A stretch of 64,000 nt of DNA from Salvelinus alpinus. Taxonomy: Eukaryota > Chordata > Actinopteri > Salmoniformes > Salmonidae. The stretch lies in the NCBI RefSeq assembly GCF_045679555.1, contig NC_092093.1:65111575-65175574 (forward strand), given 5' to 3'. The translations under genes were made by a program, and so were the position numbers. This document shows positions 23,743 to 35,763 of the stretch, one piece after another. A model generated the notes under the pieces. It searched no databases. It was not told where the DNA came from and worked only from the letters and a program-made list of their open reading frames with translations. The number at the start of each line of letters is the position of its first letter. The stretch's first letter is position 1.

Positions 23743-26476
23743 GTAGGAGATTGCCTAGACACGCATACAAATACTACATGCCCTAGGGATGCCTCTGCTA
23801 GATAGTGGCAACGTCCAACAGCATCAGTATTAGCGAATTTGCCGGGAACAGACTTTTGGTGTACATGCGTTGTCCACGTCTAAAGTAATTGACCCCAAAA
23901 TGCGTTGTCTGAATTCTCCAAGCATAACTTGACTCATCAAATTAGGTTTTACCTAACTTGTTATGACTTTTATTAGTTGTATGGTTAAACTCTGTTCTCT
24001 AAGTTGATGTTTATCCCTTTTCCTCTTTTAGGTTAACATGGTGGGCATTGACATCTTCACCAACAAGAAGTATGAGGACATGTGCCCCTCTACCCACAAC
24101 ATGGATGTGCCCCACATCAAGAGGAATGAGTTCCAGGTCAGTGTGACCAGGGTGGGAAATGAACACCTGCCAAAAGCGGGTAGATTTTTGGCAATGTCGT
24201 GATGCCTATTTCACCAGCCACAATCGCGACCGTTCCTTTTATTAAAAGCCTAAATGTAGAAATTGGTCGACTTGCCCTGAAAGAGTATTAGTGGAACTTT
24301 GTCCTTGTGTTTCTTGGCTATTTGCATTGTTTTGTACACATGCTAGGTTGTTCAATATTAGTTTGAGTTGGCTGCAATGGTCTGCTGATGAGGAGATACT
24401 CAACTCTGATGGACACTGCGTTACCATGGTAATGGCCCTCCGCTCAAAAGGGAGCAGCTGAACATTTCTTACCTTGTGACTCAAATATTTGGGGGTTACA
24501 TTGTGCTTGTTTTGAGCATGGAACACAAATGTTTTGATTAGCGTTCAGTCATTTCTTATTAAAACACTCCAATTTAATTGTTCTAAATATCACCTTAAGT
24601 ACTCGTACTAAATGTCATTGTTAGAGCCCTGAACTAATAAATCTGTATCACTCAGCATTTTGTGACAGTGCAGGCACTTGGATGTTCAGTTGTAGAACAT
24701 CATTCAACTTCTTACTATTTTAGCATTGGTTAAGACTGGGATCAAAATGAAATTGACTTGAGCAATATACCTCATTACTACTTTCGGTGTTATTATGACA
24801 AAAATATTTTGGCTGGTAAATTGGAATGGCTTGTAAAATCTACATCTACCTGCCACAGTGGCTGGTGGACCAAAGAGTGTGACCTCACTTCCTGTCAGTG
24901 CACATTCCCCTATGCCAGGGTTTCCCAAACGTGTTGGGTGTACATTTTGGTTTTTGCCCTAGACAGCTGACTCAAATAACCAACTCATCAAGCTTAGATA
25001 TTTTTAAGCGGCTGTGTAGTGCTATGGCAAAAGGTGCACCGAGGTGGCCAAGACAGATTTAGGGAAACATGCCCTATGTCACAAGGGTTCACTTATCCAA
25101 CTTGTTCCCACATAGTTGGCATGATACCAGTTGACTGTACTAATTCAGAATGTGAATTAGTCATTACTATCAGGACAATACTTTCCAAGAGACTAGAAAA
25201 TCCATTCAACACTATTCAGTCACTGGCTGTCAAACCAACCACCGTCATAAGGCTAGACACTTTCTTAGAAGGCTCCCTGGGCAGTCCTGTAGTTGGTCAG
25301 TTTTCAGTGTGGAGTAGTGAGACAAGCTGTAGTTGGTCAGTTTTCAGTGTGGAGTAGTGAGACAAGCTCTACACGCTCCCAGTCTGGCCTGCTTTCACCT
25401 GAGAGGTGGCGCAATGTGATTGGCCAGTGTCTGTCCCCCCCCCCAAGGTCATATGGTCTTGATCTCCCAGGCATGATGTCATCCTTGTCCAGGGAGCTTG
25501 TATTCATTGAGCTTTAATGCTCTGATAGTTACTGTTAAGGCATTGAAGTTACTGTCCACGACCCTTTGTTTATTGACGTGTTGACTATGTTTACGTACTG
25601 TGCTACATTTCCTGGGGGTAGACTTGGGCCTCAAAGCAGGATCAAATGCGCTTGTATGTGTTAGAGCTTAAGCCTGGTCAATTGGGTGACCTCATAGTTT
25701 CTTGGTACATAATTCAACTGCCTTGGGAGTAGCGCTGTTGTGCTGATCACAATGGCTTTCTTTTTCTGGGAACCATGTGTGCACAGCTTGTTCCTCTGCT
25801 GTCAGCACTGGGCCCTGATTGGGTCACAGTAATATTCCCCTTTGCAATGTCCCTTTTTATAAACACTGATTACATTCAACTGTGAATTTGGTGTGTTCCC
25901 CTGTGTTAATGCATGACGATCACCCAGCACTGTGCCAATACCCGTGGCGTGAGTGTGAATGGTTCATGCTACAGAGATCTCCTTGGAGATGGCTGTTACA
26001 CCAGAGTGATAAGATCACAAACCTCTGATGCGATTGCTAACAAAACAAATGCACATTTTCTCTAACATACTCATCTCACACATCGTCATGCAGTTTTCTG
26101 CTTATTTGCTTCTCATCTGCACAGCCTGACTGACATTAAGACCACCTGGAGTGTGCCTTTGTCTGACTGTAACCTGTTTGTTTTCAGCTGTTGAACATCA
26201 CTGATGGGTTCATGTCCCTCATGGGTGACAATGGTGATGTGAGGGAGGACCTGCGTGTGCCTGATTCAGACCTGGGCAAGGAGATCGAGCAGAAGTTTGC
26301 TGCCGGTGAGGATATCCTGGTGAGTGTGGCTGGCACAGTGTTGGCTGGGGTGTTGTGTTATTTTGAGTGGTGCCTATGAAGAATATTAACCATCTCTCTG
26401 CCTGCAGGTTTCTGTGCTGGCCGCTATGGGGGAGGAGTGTGCTGTGGCCGTTAAGCAGATGACCGGTGGCAAATAG
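23575..26476 (+). CDS. eif5a2: eif5a2 (translation initiation/elongation factor 5A)
   Basis: Four coding exons (23575-23742, 24032-24136, 26188-26319, 26408-26476), all in phase 0, give 157 residues, close to the 153-154 of mammalian eIF5A. The N-terminal domain has [30 protein letters not shown], in which the Lys of TGKHG (residue 51 here) is the site of hypusine modification by deoxyhypusine synthase and hydroxylase. The C-terminal OB-fold includes [17 protein letters not shown] and LGKEIEQKF. eIF5A binds the ribosome E site and helps peptide bond formation at difficult sequences such as polyproline (family knowledge). Start: this ATG has CACC before it and begins the conserved [11 protein letters not shown]. 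No damage seen. eif5a and eif5a2 paralogs are hard to separate by sequence; gene order favours eif5a2. Confidence 0.93.
24032..24136 (+). CDS. eif5a2: eif5a2 second coding exon
   Basis: 35 codons: [18 protein letters not shown], then [17 protein letters not shown]. Acceptor TTTTAG, donor GTCAGT. Confidence 0.93.
25286..25367. repeat. 41-bp tandem duplication
   Basis: Two copies of a 41-base unit containing TAGTTGGTCAGTTTTCAGTG in eif5a2 intron 2. The rest of this intron (24137-26187) shows no recognised element. Confidence 0.9.
26188..26319 (+). CDS. eif5a2: eif5a2 third coding exon
   Basis: 44 codons starting [14 protein letters not shown] and ending AAGEDIL; acceptor TTTTCAG, donor GTGAGT. 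Confidence 0.93.
26408..26476 (+). CDS. eif5a2: eif5a2 last coding exon
   Basis: 22 codons, [20 protein letters not shown] then GK and stop TAG at 26474-26476. Acceptor CCTGCAG. Confidence 0.93.
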   Translation, partial: VSVLAAMGEECAVAVKQMTGGK

Positions 26477-27490
26477 AAAGACCAGACTGGGCTGCCCAGG
26501 CAACAAACTCCACCCACAACCAGTCTAGCATTCTTATTGGTTCTTCTGTCACCAAAGCGACGGCCTTCAGACAACTTCAATCATTCTGTTGTGATTCCTT
26601 TTTTCTCGTTTTTTGGTTTTCTCTCTCCGACGCTGTCGGACTGTCCCACCGTTACAGCGGCTTGCTCGCTGTTGGGTGGCATTCTGCCGGATCACTGAGG
26701 TTTAGTTATACATAATCTACTATATAAAGAAAAATACTTTAAAAAAAATATAGATTTTCTTTTTTGACTTCCTCATTCCTGTTTATTTTTGCCTTCGAGA
26801 TGTTTTGGTCTTGCCACATACATTCCAGAATGTTTAAAATAATGATGGGATCCAGCTTTTTGTATGATTATTTTTTTATATTACTTAGATTGAATAGAAC
26901 AGGTCTGATGCCTTTTAGGGGGGGGGCTTTTTGACTGGTGGGAGGAGGGGGCTGGAGGCCCCTTTTACTGACCAACTCCGTTGGGGTTGTCCCTCTCTGG
27001 CCGCCTTACTGCTGCTTCCCAGCATGGCCTCTGCTCTGGCAGATCAGACAACTCCGATGCTTTTTTCCCAAGCCACGGGAACGATGGTGGCTAGTGCTTA
27101 ACTAGCGGTCTTAACAGTCCCACCCCAGCATTTAAATAAACCTTCGATATCATGAAAAAGAGAACATTAGAGAAGATGCTAAATATGAAACCAAACTTCA
27201 GTGATTTCTCTTGTCAATGCCGCTCTGTCTGTTTAGGAAGCTGAGGGCCCTGTGCGCTTACCTCTATTGTCACCACGGCAACCTGGCCCTGCCCCGGCTG
27301 CCCTGGGCATCCCATAATAGTCGAGTCTGAGGTGTTGGTGTGGCAGCGTGGGCTTCCGGAATGTTCTGGAAGGCAGTGAGGTGTGTATGAGGGCAGGGGG
27401 GGTGGAGTTGCAAACTTATTTTGTTCACTCGAGGCCTTTGTCACCTGACTGGAGATGGCAAAAAATAAAGTTAAAACAAATAGAAAAAAG
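26477..27490 (+). other. eif5a2: eif5a2 3' UTR
   Basis: About 1 kb without a coding signal, ending with AATAAA at 27464-27469 followed by a GT-rich stretch near 27500-27520, a typical poly(A) site. Confidence 0.6.
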
Positions 27491-27658
27491 TTTTCTTAGT
27501 TGTGGTGGTTTTGTTTTCTCGCTATAATGTTCCACTGTCCAATGCCTGACTGAAGTAAAATAATGATACGGGAATGGATAGGTTTGAGCTTTGGTTGGGA
27601 ACTCTGCACTCCAAGTTGCTTGGAACCATATGGTATGCTACTCTGTATATGTATAGTA

Positions 27659-28630
27659 CACTGAACAAAAATATAAACGCAAAATGTAAAGTGTTGGTTT
27701 CATGAGCTGAAATAAAATATCCCAGAAATGTTCCATATGCACAAAGCTTACTTCTCTAAAATGTTGTGGGCATTTCTCCTTTGCCAAGATAATGCATCCA
27801 TCTGACAGGCGACATGTCAAGGGTACCTTGTGCTGGGAACAAAGGCCACTAAAATTTGCAGTTTAGTCATATGCTACAGAAAATGCAAATGGCATGCTGA
27901 TAAGGAATATCTACCAGAGACTTGATTGTCCATTTCTCTACCATAAGCCAAGTCAATGACTTCAGAATTTGGCAGTATGGTGTACCGGCCTCACAACTGC
28001 AGAATAAGTGGAACCATGCCAGCCCAGTACCTCCACGTCCAGCTTCACCTGCATTATCGTCTGAGACAACCACCCGGACCGCTGAAACTGGGTTTGCACA
28101 ACCTGAGAATTTCAGCACAAAATGTCAAACCGCTTGCCCTAACTTGCATTGTAACTAACTAAAGTTGGTAGTTGGCCACTGACACGTTGAAGAATTGTGC
28201 TCATCACGGATGATTCCAAGTTTCACCTGTACCGGGCAGGTGGCGTGTATGGTGTGGGTGAACGGTTTGCTGATGTCAACGTTGTGAACAGTGTGCCCCG
28301 TGGCAGTGTTATGGTATGGGCAGGCATAAGATATGACACAATTGCATTTTATCGATGGTAGTTTGAATGCACAGAGAATTTGACCAGATCCTGAGGCCCA
28401 TTGTCGTGCCATTCATCCGCCACCGCCATGTTTCAGCATGATAATGCATGGCCCCGTGTCGCAAGGATCTGTACACAATTCCTGGAAGCTGAAAATGTCC
28501 CTGTTTTTCCATGGCCTACATACTCACCAGACGTCACCCATTGAGCATGTTTGGGATTCTCTGGATCGACGTACGATAGCGTGTTCCCATTAATATCCAG
28601 CAACTTCACACAGCCATTGAAGAGTGGGAA

Positions 28631-28671
<41 letters not shown>

Positions 28672-28790
28672 TAAAGGTATCTGACCATGTGAAATCCATA
28701 AATTTAAGCCCTAATGGATTTATTTTAATTGACGGTTTTCCTTATGAACTAAGTAAAATCTTGGTAGACTGCGTTTATTTTTGTTCAGTG
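27659..28790 (+). mobile_element. Tc1-like element with decayed transposase
   Basis: Ends CACTGAACAAAAATATAAAC and a shorter inverse (TATTTTTGTTCAGTG) flanked by TA (27657-27658, 28791-28792). Inside are remnants in different frames: GGVYGVGERFADVNVV with PRGSVMVWAGI near 28230-28330, and CCATTGAGCATGTTTGGGA (Glu of the DDE triad) near 28538. A (TA)n tract lies at 28635-28668. Confidence 0.88.
28635..28668. repeat. (TA)n microsatellite
   Basis: About 17 AT units inside the Tc1-like element. Confidence 0.95.
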
Positions 28791-28792
28791 TA

Positions 28793-29577
28793 TCAATTTG
28801 ATTCCTGGCAACTGGCACATCCTGTAATGTGGATTTGTCTTCAATTTGCTGGGTCTGGTAAGCAGAATGGTGTAGTCTTTGATAGAGGAAGCCTCACTGT
28901 TGACTGCTTGACCTTTATCCTTTAGGGCAGTTTGCTAAAACTGTTTTGAGGCACTTGTACAGCCTGGGTTTGATACCTGATGCCCAGTGAAGTACTCACT
29001 CCGCTGCTTCTTCTGGTCTCTGGCCCATTGCCCGGACTAGAGTACGCTGCAACAGAGGCAAATCACTGCAGATATTAGTGTTCAGGGCTCAGCTAAGACT
29101 CAATGACTGAGCGGAAGTGTCTGGGTTTGAGCCAGGATGAAGCCCTGTCCGTGCAGGGGCCTGTATGGCTGTTAGAGCCACACCTTGCCTGAATGCCTGC
29201 CACTGCAGTGTGAAGATGACTCATTCATTCTCTTCACACAATGCATACTCACGCAGACAATTGTACACAACCCATCTGCATGCTCTCAAACCTGGACAAT
29301 GAGTCGGATCAGTCTAACACTAGACTAATACATATAGAAGAATTAGGTAAAGGAAAGAAATGTAAGGTTGGTGTGTTAAGGTCACTCAGTAAGCATATTG
29401 GCAACAATACAGACCCATTACATCAGTAAAGCCACGACCCTGCTGTTGTGTCAATCGGATTAATGCAGGTGCTTAACAGGGCTCAATTTCTGTGGGGGGC
29501 CCAATAGGAAGCTAAAAAGGACATTATACATTATAACCTGGTTGGTTTGAGCCTTGAATACTGATCGGTTGACAGCT
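28793..29577. other. stretch without recognised genes
   Basis: No coding frame, RNA or repeat that I recognise. Confidence 0.4.
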
Positions 29578-29800
29578 GTGGTATATCAGACCATATACCA
29601 CGGGTATGATGACATTTATTTTTATTCTAATTACATTGGTAACCAGTTTATAATAGCAATAAGTTACCTGAGGGGTTTGTGATATATGGCCAATATACCA
29701 CGGCTAACGGCTGTAACCAGGCACTCTGCGTTGCGTGTAAGAACAGCCCTTGGTCGTAGTATATTGGCCAAATACCACATCCCCTCGTGCCTTATTGCTT
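29578..29800. mobile_element. MITE-like element with multiple inverted segments
   Basis: Repeated and inverted copies of a GGTATAT...CCATATACCAC motif (for example TCAGACCATATACCACGG near 29586 and ATATGGCCAATATACCACGG near 29684), ending CCTCGTGCCTTATTGCTT. Recognised as a common salmonid repeat; class uncertain. Confidence 0.55.
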
Positions 29801-29801
29801 A

Positions 29802-31265
29802 ACTTTTGACCAGTAGTGTATATCGTTAACACCTACTCATTCAAGGGTTTTTATTTTTTACTATTTTCTACATTGTGCAATAATAGTGAAGACATCAAAA
29901 CTATGAAATAACACACATGGAATCATGTAGTAACCAGAAGTGTTAAATTTGTTTAAATAGATTTTGTTTGAGATCCTTCAATTAGCCACTCTTTGACTTG
30001 ACGACAGCTTTGCACACACTTGGCATTCTCTCAACCAGCTCCACCTGGAATGCTTTCCCAACAGTCTTGAAGGAGTTCCCACATATGCTGAGCACTTTTT
30101 GGCTGCTTTTCCTTCACTCTGCGGTCCGTCTCATCCCAAAACATTTCAATTTGGTTTAGGTCTGAAGATTGTGGAGGCCAAGTCATCTGATGCATCACTC
30201 CTTGGTCAAATAGCCCTTACACAGCCTGGAGGTGTGTTGGGTCATTGTCCTGTTGAAAAACAAATGATAGTCCCACTATGCCCAAACCAGATGGGATGGT
30301 GTACTAGCCATGCTGATTAAGTGTGCCTTGAATGCTAAATATATCAGTATGACCAGCAAAGCACACAATAACACCACCTCCATGCTTTACGGTGGGAAAT
30401 ACACATGTGGAGATCATCGGTTCACCCACACTGCGTCTCACGAAGACACTGGTTGGAACCATAAATCTCCAATTTGGACTCATCAGACCAAAGGACAAAT
30501 TTCCACCGGTCGAATGTCCATTGCTCGTGTTTCTTGGCCCAAGCAAGTCTCTTCTTATTGGTGTCCTTTAGTAGTGGTTTCTTTGCAGCAATTTTATCAT
30601 GAAGGGCTGATTTACGTGGTCTCCTCTGAACAGTGGATGTTGAGAATTGTCTGTTACCTGAACTCTGTGTAGCAATTATTTGGGCTGCAATTTGAGGCTG
30701 GAAACTCAACTTATTCTCTGGGGCTTCCATTCCTGTGGGGGTCCTCATGAGAGCCAGTTTCATCATAGCGTTTGATGGTTTTTGTGATTGTACTTGATGT
30801 CACTTTCAAAGTTCTTAATTTCCGTATTGACTGACCATGTCTTAAAGTAATGATGGACTGTCGTTATCCTTTGCTTATTTGAGCGGTTCTTGCCATAATA
30901 TGGACTTGGTCTTTTACCAGATAGCCCTATCTTCTGTATACCCCCCTACTTTGTCAACTTTTAACAAGGCACACCTATTAATTGAAATGCATTCCAGGTG
31001 ACTACCTCATAAAGCTGGTTGACAGCTTTGCACTCTTGGCATTCACACATCAAGGCAAAGGGTGGCTACTTTGAAGAATCTCAAATATAAAATACATTCT
31101 AATTTGTTTAACACTTCTTTTTTTTTGTTAGTTACTACATGATTCCATGTGTTATTTCATAGTTTTGATGTCTTCACTATTATTCTACAATTTAGAAAAT
31201 AGTATAAAAAATATATATATAAACCCTGGAATGTGTAGGCGTTCTAAAACCTTTGACCGGTAGTG
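29802..31265 (-). mobile_element. Tc1-like element, minus strand
   Basis: The subterminal repeats ACACCTACTCATTCAAGGG (29829) and the inverse near 31225-31245 bound a 1.46-kb element. Right end CTTTGACCGGTAGTG precedes TA at 31266. The outermost 19-20 bp at the left end lie in the same direction as the right end, not inverted. A decayed transposase is inside. Confidence 0.85.
29963..30895 (-). pseudogene. decayed Tc1 transposase
   Basis: Minus-strand ATG at 30895, then fragments such as [20 protein letters not shown] and [18 protein letters not shown] (first catalytic Asp) in the frame 30422-30766, and [20 protein letters not shown] in 30304-30546. Several frame breaks; not functional. Confidence 0.85.
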
Positions 31266-31267
31266 TA

Positions 31268-32480
31268 TAGACACACATGTGTACCCCCCCCCCCCTTGAA
31301 ATTTGTGGATTCGGCTATTTCAGCCACACCTGTTGTTGACGGGTGTATAAAATCAAGCACACGGCCATGCAATCTCATTAGACAAACATTGGCAGGAGAA
31401 TGGCCTTACTGAAGAGCTCAGTGACTTTCAATGTGGCACTGTCATAGGATCCGACCTTTACAAGTCAGTTTGTCAAATTTCTACCCTGCTTGAGCTGCCC
31501 TTGTCAACTGTAAGTGCTGTTATTGTAAGTGGAAATGTCTAGGAGCAACAACAGCTCAGCTGTGAAGTGGTAGGCCCCACAAGCTCACAGAAGGGGACTG
31601 CTGAGTGCTGAATGGCGTAGCGCATAAAAATAAGACTGTTTTCAGTTGCAGCACTGACTACTGAGTTCCAAACTGCCTCTGGAAGCAACATCAGCAGAAA
31701 AACTGGAGTTTTTTGAAAGGGGTTTCCATGGCCAAGCAGCTGCACACAAGCCTAAGATCACCATGCACAATGCCAAGCGTCGTCTGGGGTGGTGTAAAGC
31801 TCACCGCCATTGGACTCTGGAGCAGTGGAAACGTGTTCTCTGGAGTGACGAATCACGCTTCACCATCTGGCAGTCTGACGGACGAATCTGGGTTTGGCTG
31901 ATGCCAGGAGAACGCTACCTACCCCAATGCATAGTGCCAACTGTAAAGTTTGGTGGAAGAGGAATAATGGTCTGGTGCTGTTTTTCATGGTATCAGGCTA
32001 GGCCCCTGAGTTCCAGTGAAGGGAAATCTTAATGCTACAGCATACAATGACATTCTAGACAATTCTGTGCTTCCAACTCGGTAACAGTTTGAGGAAGGCC
32101 CTTTCCTGTTTCAGCATGACAATACCCCATGCACAAAGCGAGGTCCATACAGAAATGGTTTGTCGAGATCGGTGTGGAAGAACTTAACTGACCTGCACAG
32201 AGCCCTGACCTCAACCCCATCAAACAGCTTCGGGATGAATTTGAATGCAGACTGCAAGCCAGGCCTAATCGCCCAACGTCAGTGCCTGACCTAACTAATG
32301 CTCTTGTGGCTGAATGGAAGCAAATCTCCGCAGTAATGTTCCAACATCTAGTGGTAAGCCTTCCCAGAAGAGTGGAGGCTATATTGTAGCAGCAAAGGGG
32401 GGACCAACTCCATATAATATCCGTGATTTTGGAATGAGATGTTTGACGAGCAGGTGACCACATATGGTTGTTGGGGGGGG
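31268..32480 (+). mobile_element. Tc1-like element (TTCAAATTAGTGG family), forward copy
   Basis: Starts just after the previous element's TA and contains GGATTCGGCTATTTCAGCCA, then a decayed transposase and ends in AATGAGATGTTTGACGAGCA near 32440. The frame 31763-32032 reads [20 protein letters not shown] (first catalytic Asp). The family also occurs inverted at 32509-33161 and at 47238-48335. Confidence 0.85.
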
Positions 32481-32508
32481 GAAACAAAATATATACTACA
32501 TACTGTGT

Positions 32509-33161
32509 ACACCACATGACCAAAAGTATATGGACACCTGCTTGTTGAACATCTCATTCCAAAATCATGGAATGAAAGAATGAATGCACAGGAATTGGCA
32601 GGAGACAGCTGAGCGCATTCTGGAGAGAGACGTGCCATATCTTTGCCTCACCCTTCCCCTTTTCTTGTTGCAACATTTAAATATTATACTCAAGACACAC
32701 TATCTTCTAGAATCTAGATGCTTTTCACTGACAGTCGCAACTCAATCAGCTAGACCTATTGCCAGAGGCAGTTTGGAACTCGGTAGTGAGTGTTGCAACC
32801 GAGAACAGACGATTTTTTACATGTTATGTGCTTCAGCGGTCCTGTTCTGTGAGTATGTGGCCTACCACTTTGCGGCTGAGACATTGTTTCTCCTAGATGT
32901 TTCCACATCACAATAACAGCACTTACAGTTGCCCGGGGCAGCTCTAGCAGGGCAGAAATCTGACGAACTGACTTGTTGGGAAGGTGGCATCTTATGACGG
33001 TGCCAGGTTAAAAGTCAGCTCTTCAGTAAGGCCATCCAACTGTCACTGTTTGTCTATGGAGATCACATGGCAGTGTGCTCGATTTTATACATCTGTTAGC
33101 AACGGGTGTGGCTGAAATAGCCGAATCCCCTCATTTGAAGGGGTGTCAACAGACTTGTGTA
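32509..33161 (-). mobile_element. chimeric Tc1 deletion derivative with captured repeat
   Basis: Left part (32509-32570, TGACCAAAAGTATATGGACA) is the inverted 3' end of the same Tc1 family, right part (32762-33161, GTTTGGAACTCGGTAGTGAG ... GGCTGAAATAGCCGAATCC) the inverted 5' third. The middle 32582-32770 is repeat R1, not Tc1, also present at 6592-6870. Junction at the shared CCAGAGGCA. Confidence 0.8.
32582..32770. repeat. repeat R1, second copy
   Basis: About 189 bp homologous to 6592-6870 but with one unit where the other copy has five 23-bp units. Confidence 0.85.
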
Positions 33162-34548
33162 CAGCCGTGGCCAAAAGTTGAGTGTCACAAATATTTATTT
33201 CCACAAAGTTTGCTGCTTCAGTGTCTAGATATTTTTGTCAGATGTTACTATGGAATGCTGAAGTATAATTACAAAAATAAGTGTCAAAGGCTTTTATTGA
33301 CAATTACATGAATTTGATGCAAAGAGTCAATATTTGCAGAGTTGACACTTCTTTTTCAAGACCTCTGCAATCCGCCCTGGCATGCTGTCAATTAACTTCT
33401 GGGCCACATCCTGACTGATGGCAGCCCATTCTTGCATAATCAATGCTTGGAGTTTGTCAGAATTTGTGGGGTTTTGTTTGTCCAACCGCCTCTTGAGGAT
33501 TGACCACACGTTCTAAATGGGATTAAGGTCTGGGGAGTTTCCTGGCCATGGACCCAAAATATCGATGTTTTGTTCCCCGAGCCACTGAGTGATCACTTTT
33601 GCTCCATCATGCTGGAAAAGGCATTGTTCGTCACCAAACTGTTCCTGGATGGTTGGGAGAAGTTGCTCTCGGAGGATGTGTTGGTACCATTCTTTCTTCA
33701 TGGCTGTGTTCTTAGGCAAAATTGTGAGTGAGCCCACTCCCTTGGCTGAGAAGCAACCCCGCACATGAATTGTCTCAGGATGCTTTACTGTTGGCATGAC
33801 ACAGGACTGATGGTAGCGCTCACCTTGTCTTCTCCGAACAAGCTTTATTCCGGATGCCCCAAACAATCGGAAAGGGGATTCCTCAGAAAATGACTTTACC
33901 CCAGTCCTCAGCAGTCCAATCCCTGTACCTTTTGCAGAATATCAGTCTGTCCCTAATGTTTTTCCTGGAGAGAAGTGGCTTCTTTGCTGCCCTCCTTGAC
34001 ACCAGGCCATCCTCCAAAAGTCTTTGCCTCACTGCGTGCAGATGCACTCACTGCTGCCATTCCTGAGCAAGCTCTCCTTGAACTTCTTGATGATGCGATT
34101 TAGGTGCAATCTTACTGGCAGCAATATCCTTGCCTGTGAAGCCCTTTTTGTCCAAAGCAATGATAACGGCACGTGTTTCCTTGCTGGTAACCATGGTTGA
34201 CAGAGGAAGAACAATGATTCCAAGCACCTTTTGAAGCTTCCAGTCATTCGTACTTAATCAGCTTGGTAGAGTGATCTCCAGCCTTGTCCTCGTCAGTACT
34301 CACACCTGTGTTAACGAGAGAATCACTGTCAGCTGGTCCTTTTGTGGGAGGGCTGAAATGTAGTCAATGTTTATTGGGGGATTCAGTTCATTTGCATGGC
34401 AAAGAGGGACTTTGCAATTAATTGCAATTCATCTGATCACTCTTCATAACATTCTGGAGTATATGCAAATTGCCAAAATACAACCTGAGGAAGCAGACTT
34501 TGTGAAAATGTATATTTGTGTCATTCTCCAAACTTTTGGCCACGACTG
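33162..34548 (-). mobile_element. Tc1-like element, nearly complete
   Basis: Ends CAGCCGTGGCCAAAAGTTG and inverse (CAACTTTTGG-type AAACTTTTGGCCACGACTG at the right), flanked by TA at 33160-33161 and 34549-34550; 1387 bp. The transposase reads on the minus strand. Confidence 0.9.
33327..34200 (-). pseudogene. Tc1 transposase, lightly damaged
   Basis: The minus-strand frame 33513-33866 has RRRQGERYHQSCVMPTVKHP and QCLFQHDGAKVITQWLGEQN (second catalytic Asp in FQHDGA), ending SPDLNPI. It runs into a TAG exactly where Glu should follow (LNPI, then stop), and then 33327-33509 continues MWSILKRRLDKQ to KKKCQLCKY. An N-terminal part is in 34029-34247. Among the less decayed Tc1 copies here, but not intact. 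Confidence 0.85.
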
Positions 34549-34554
34549 TATATA

Positions 34555-34750
34555 TACTGTATCTGCCAAAATAAAGGAAACATAAAGTGATGTTGGGCCA
34601 CCACGAGCTGCCAGAACAGCTTGAATGCGCCTTGGCATAGATTCTACATGTGGGCCTAAACCATGCCAGGAAAATGCACCCCACACCATAATATATACTT
34701 TGTATCCCTAGTTTACTCAAGTATTTACTTTATTTTGGCAGTTACAGGTA
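34555..34750. mobile_element. short Tc1-like deletion derivative
   Basis: TCTGCCAAAATAAAGGAAAC at the left and TTTATTTTGGCAGTTACAGG at the right, with about 100 bp of inverse transposase C-terminal sequence between (GAATGCGCCTTGGCATAGAT). Directly follows the previous element. Confidence 0.8.
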
Positions 34751-35325
34751 TACAGTTGTGTTGTGGCCATAGGCATAATCCATAGAAGGGTTTTGTAACC
34801 TCTTACCCTGGTAATTTGACTATTAAACTCAAGGGGTACAGTAGTAATGGATGCCAGTCCTGACTTGGAATGGGAGCTGCCATCTATGGGTTATATTTCT
34901 ATGGTTGGTTGCAGCTGTCTGTGTTTTTCAGATTTTAAAATACTAAAAAATGAAGCCCTGGGGCCTATGATTTCTGGTCCTGCTGTCAATGATTGACCAC
35001 TCTCTCCAGTCTGGGTGGGTGCTGTCTGGCTGCTCTTTGAACCCAACTTGGCCTTTTGGAGTGGATTTAAAAATAAAAATAAAATGCACCGCCATGACAA
35101 CCAATAACCAGTGAAAGCCTCCGTTTTTCTAACTAATAGTACATTAGTAGATTTATCACAATAGATGTAAAGGTAAAATATAGTATCTCATTCATGGTAA
35201 ATGACAATGGTCAATTTCACAACTATAAAACACGAGTGATCTATGAATAAAAAATGAAATGTATGGAATAGTATTTCATCCATTATATAAGTGTACTGCA
35301 GAATACTGAAAATGGAATTGTAGAA

Positions 35326-35666
35326 CAGGGTCCCCCAACTGACTGATTTCCCCGCAAGCTTTCTGAGCAAAAAAAAAATATTCATATTTGTTTGGTTGGA
35401 CATGAAAGACCTTTAAAAAAACACCAGGAAATCTGCTCCAAGTCATTTTAATTCAAGTAATCTGTTACCAAGTATTGTTCACGCCTAGAGAGAGACACGT
35501 GATCACATACAAACGTAAGCAATGTTTAAAAAGATTATGTTTCAGTCAAACACATATGTTTTGGCGTCTTGCGGTCCATTTGCAGTCTACAAATTATTTG
35601 TAATTTTGTTCCGGTCTCCTGATCATCCGCCCACGTCTGGCGGCTGAATCTAGTTGATGATCCCTG
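35326..35666. mobile_element. short hAT-type MITE
   Basis: Ends CAGGGTCCCCCAACT and (inverse) CAGGGATCATCAACT; flanked by 8-bp near duplicates TTGTAGAA and CTGTGGAA (6 of 8 match). Non-coding, 341 bp, directly upstream of the rpl22l1 promoter. Confidence 0.65.
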
Positions 35667-35716
35667 CTGTGGAATATACCACATTCCAATTTGGAATGCC
35701 ATTCACAGAACGATGA

Positions 35717-35726
35717 CCATATTAGG
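35717..35726 (+). promoter_or_regulatory. CArG-box-like site upstream of rpl22l1
   Basis: CCATATTAGG fits the SRF consensus CC(A/T)6GG exactly and lies about 40 bases before the proposed transcription start. Function not tested. Confidence 0.4.
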
Positions 35727-35763
35727 TAAGGGGCCTGCGTAACTAGGTGTAAGATCACCGCAA

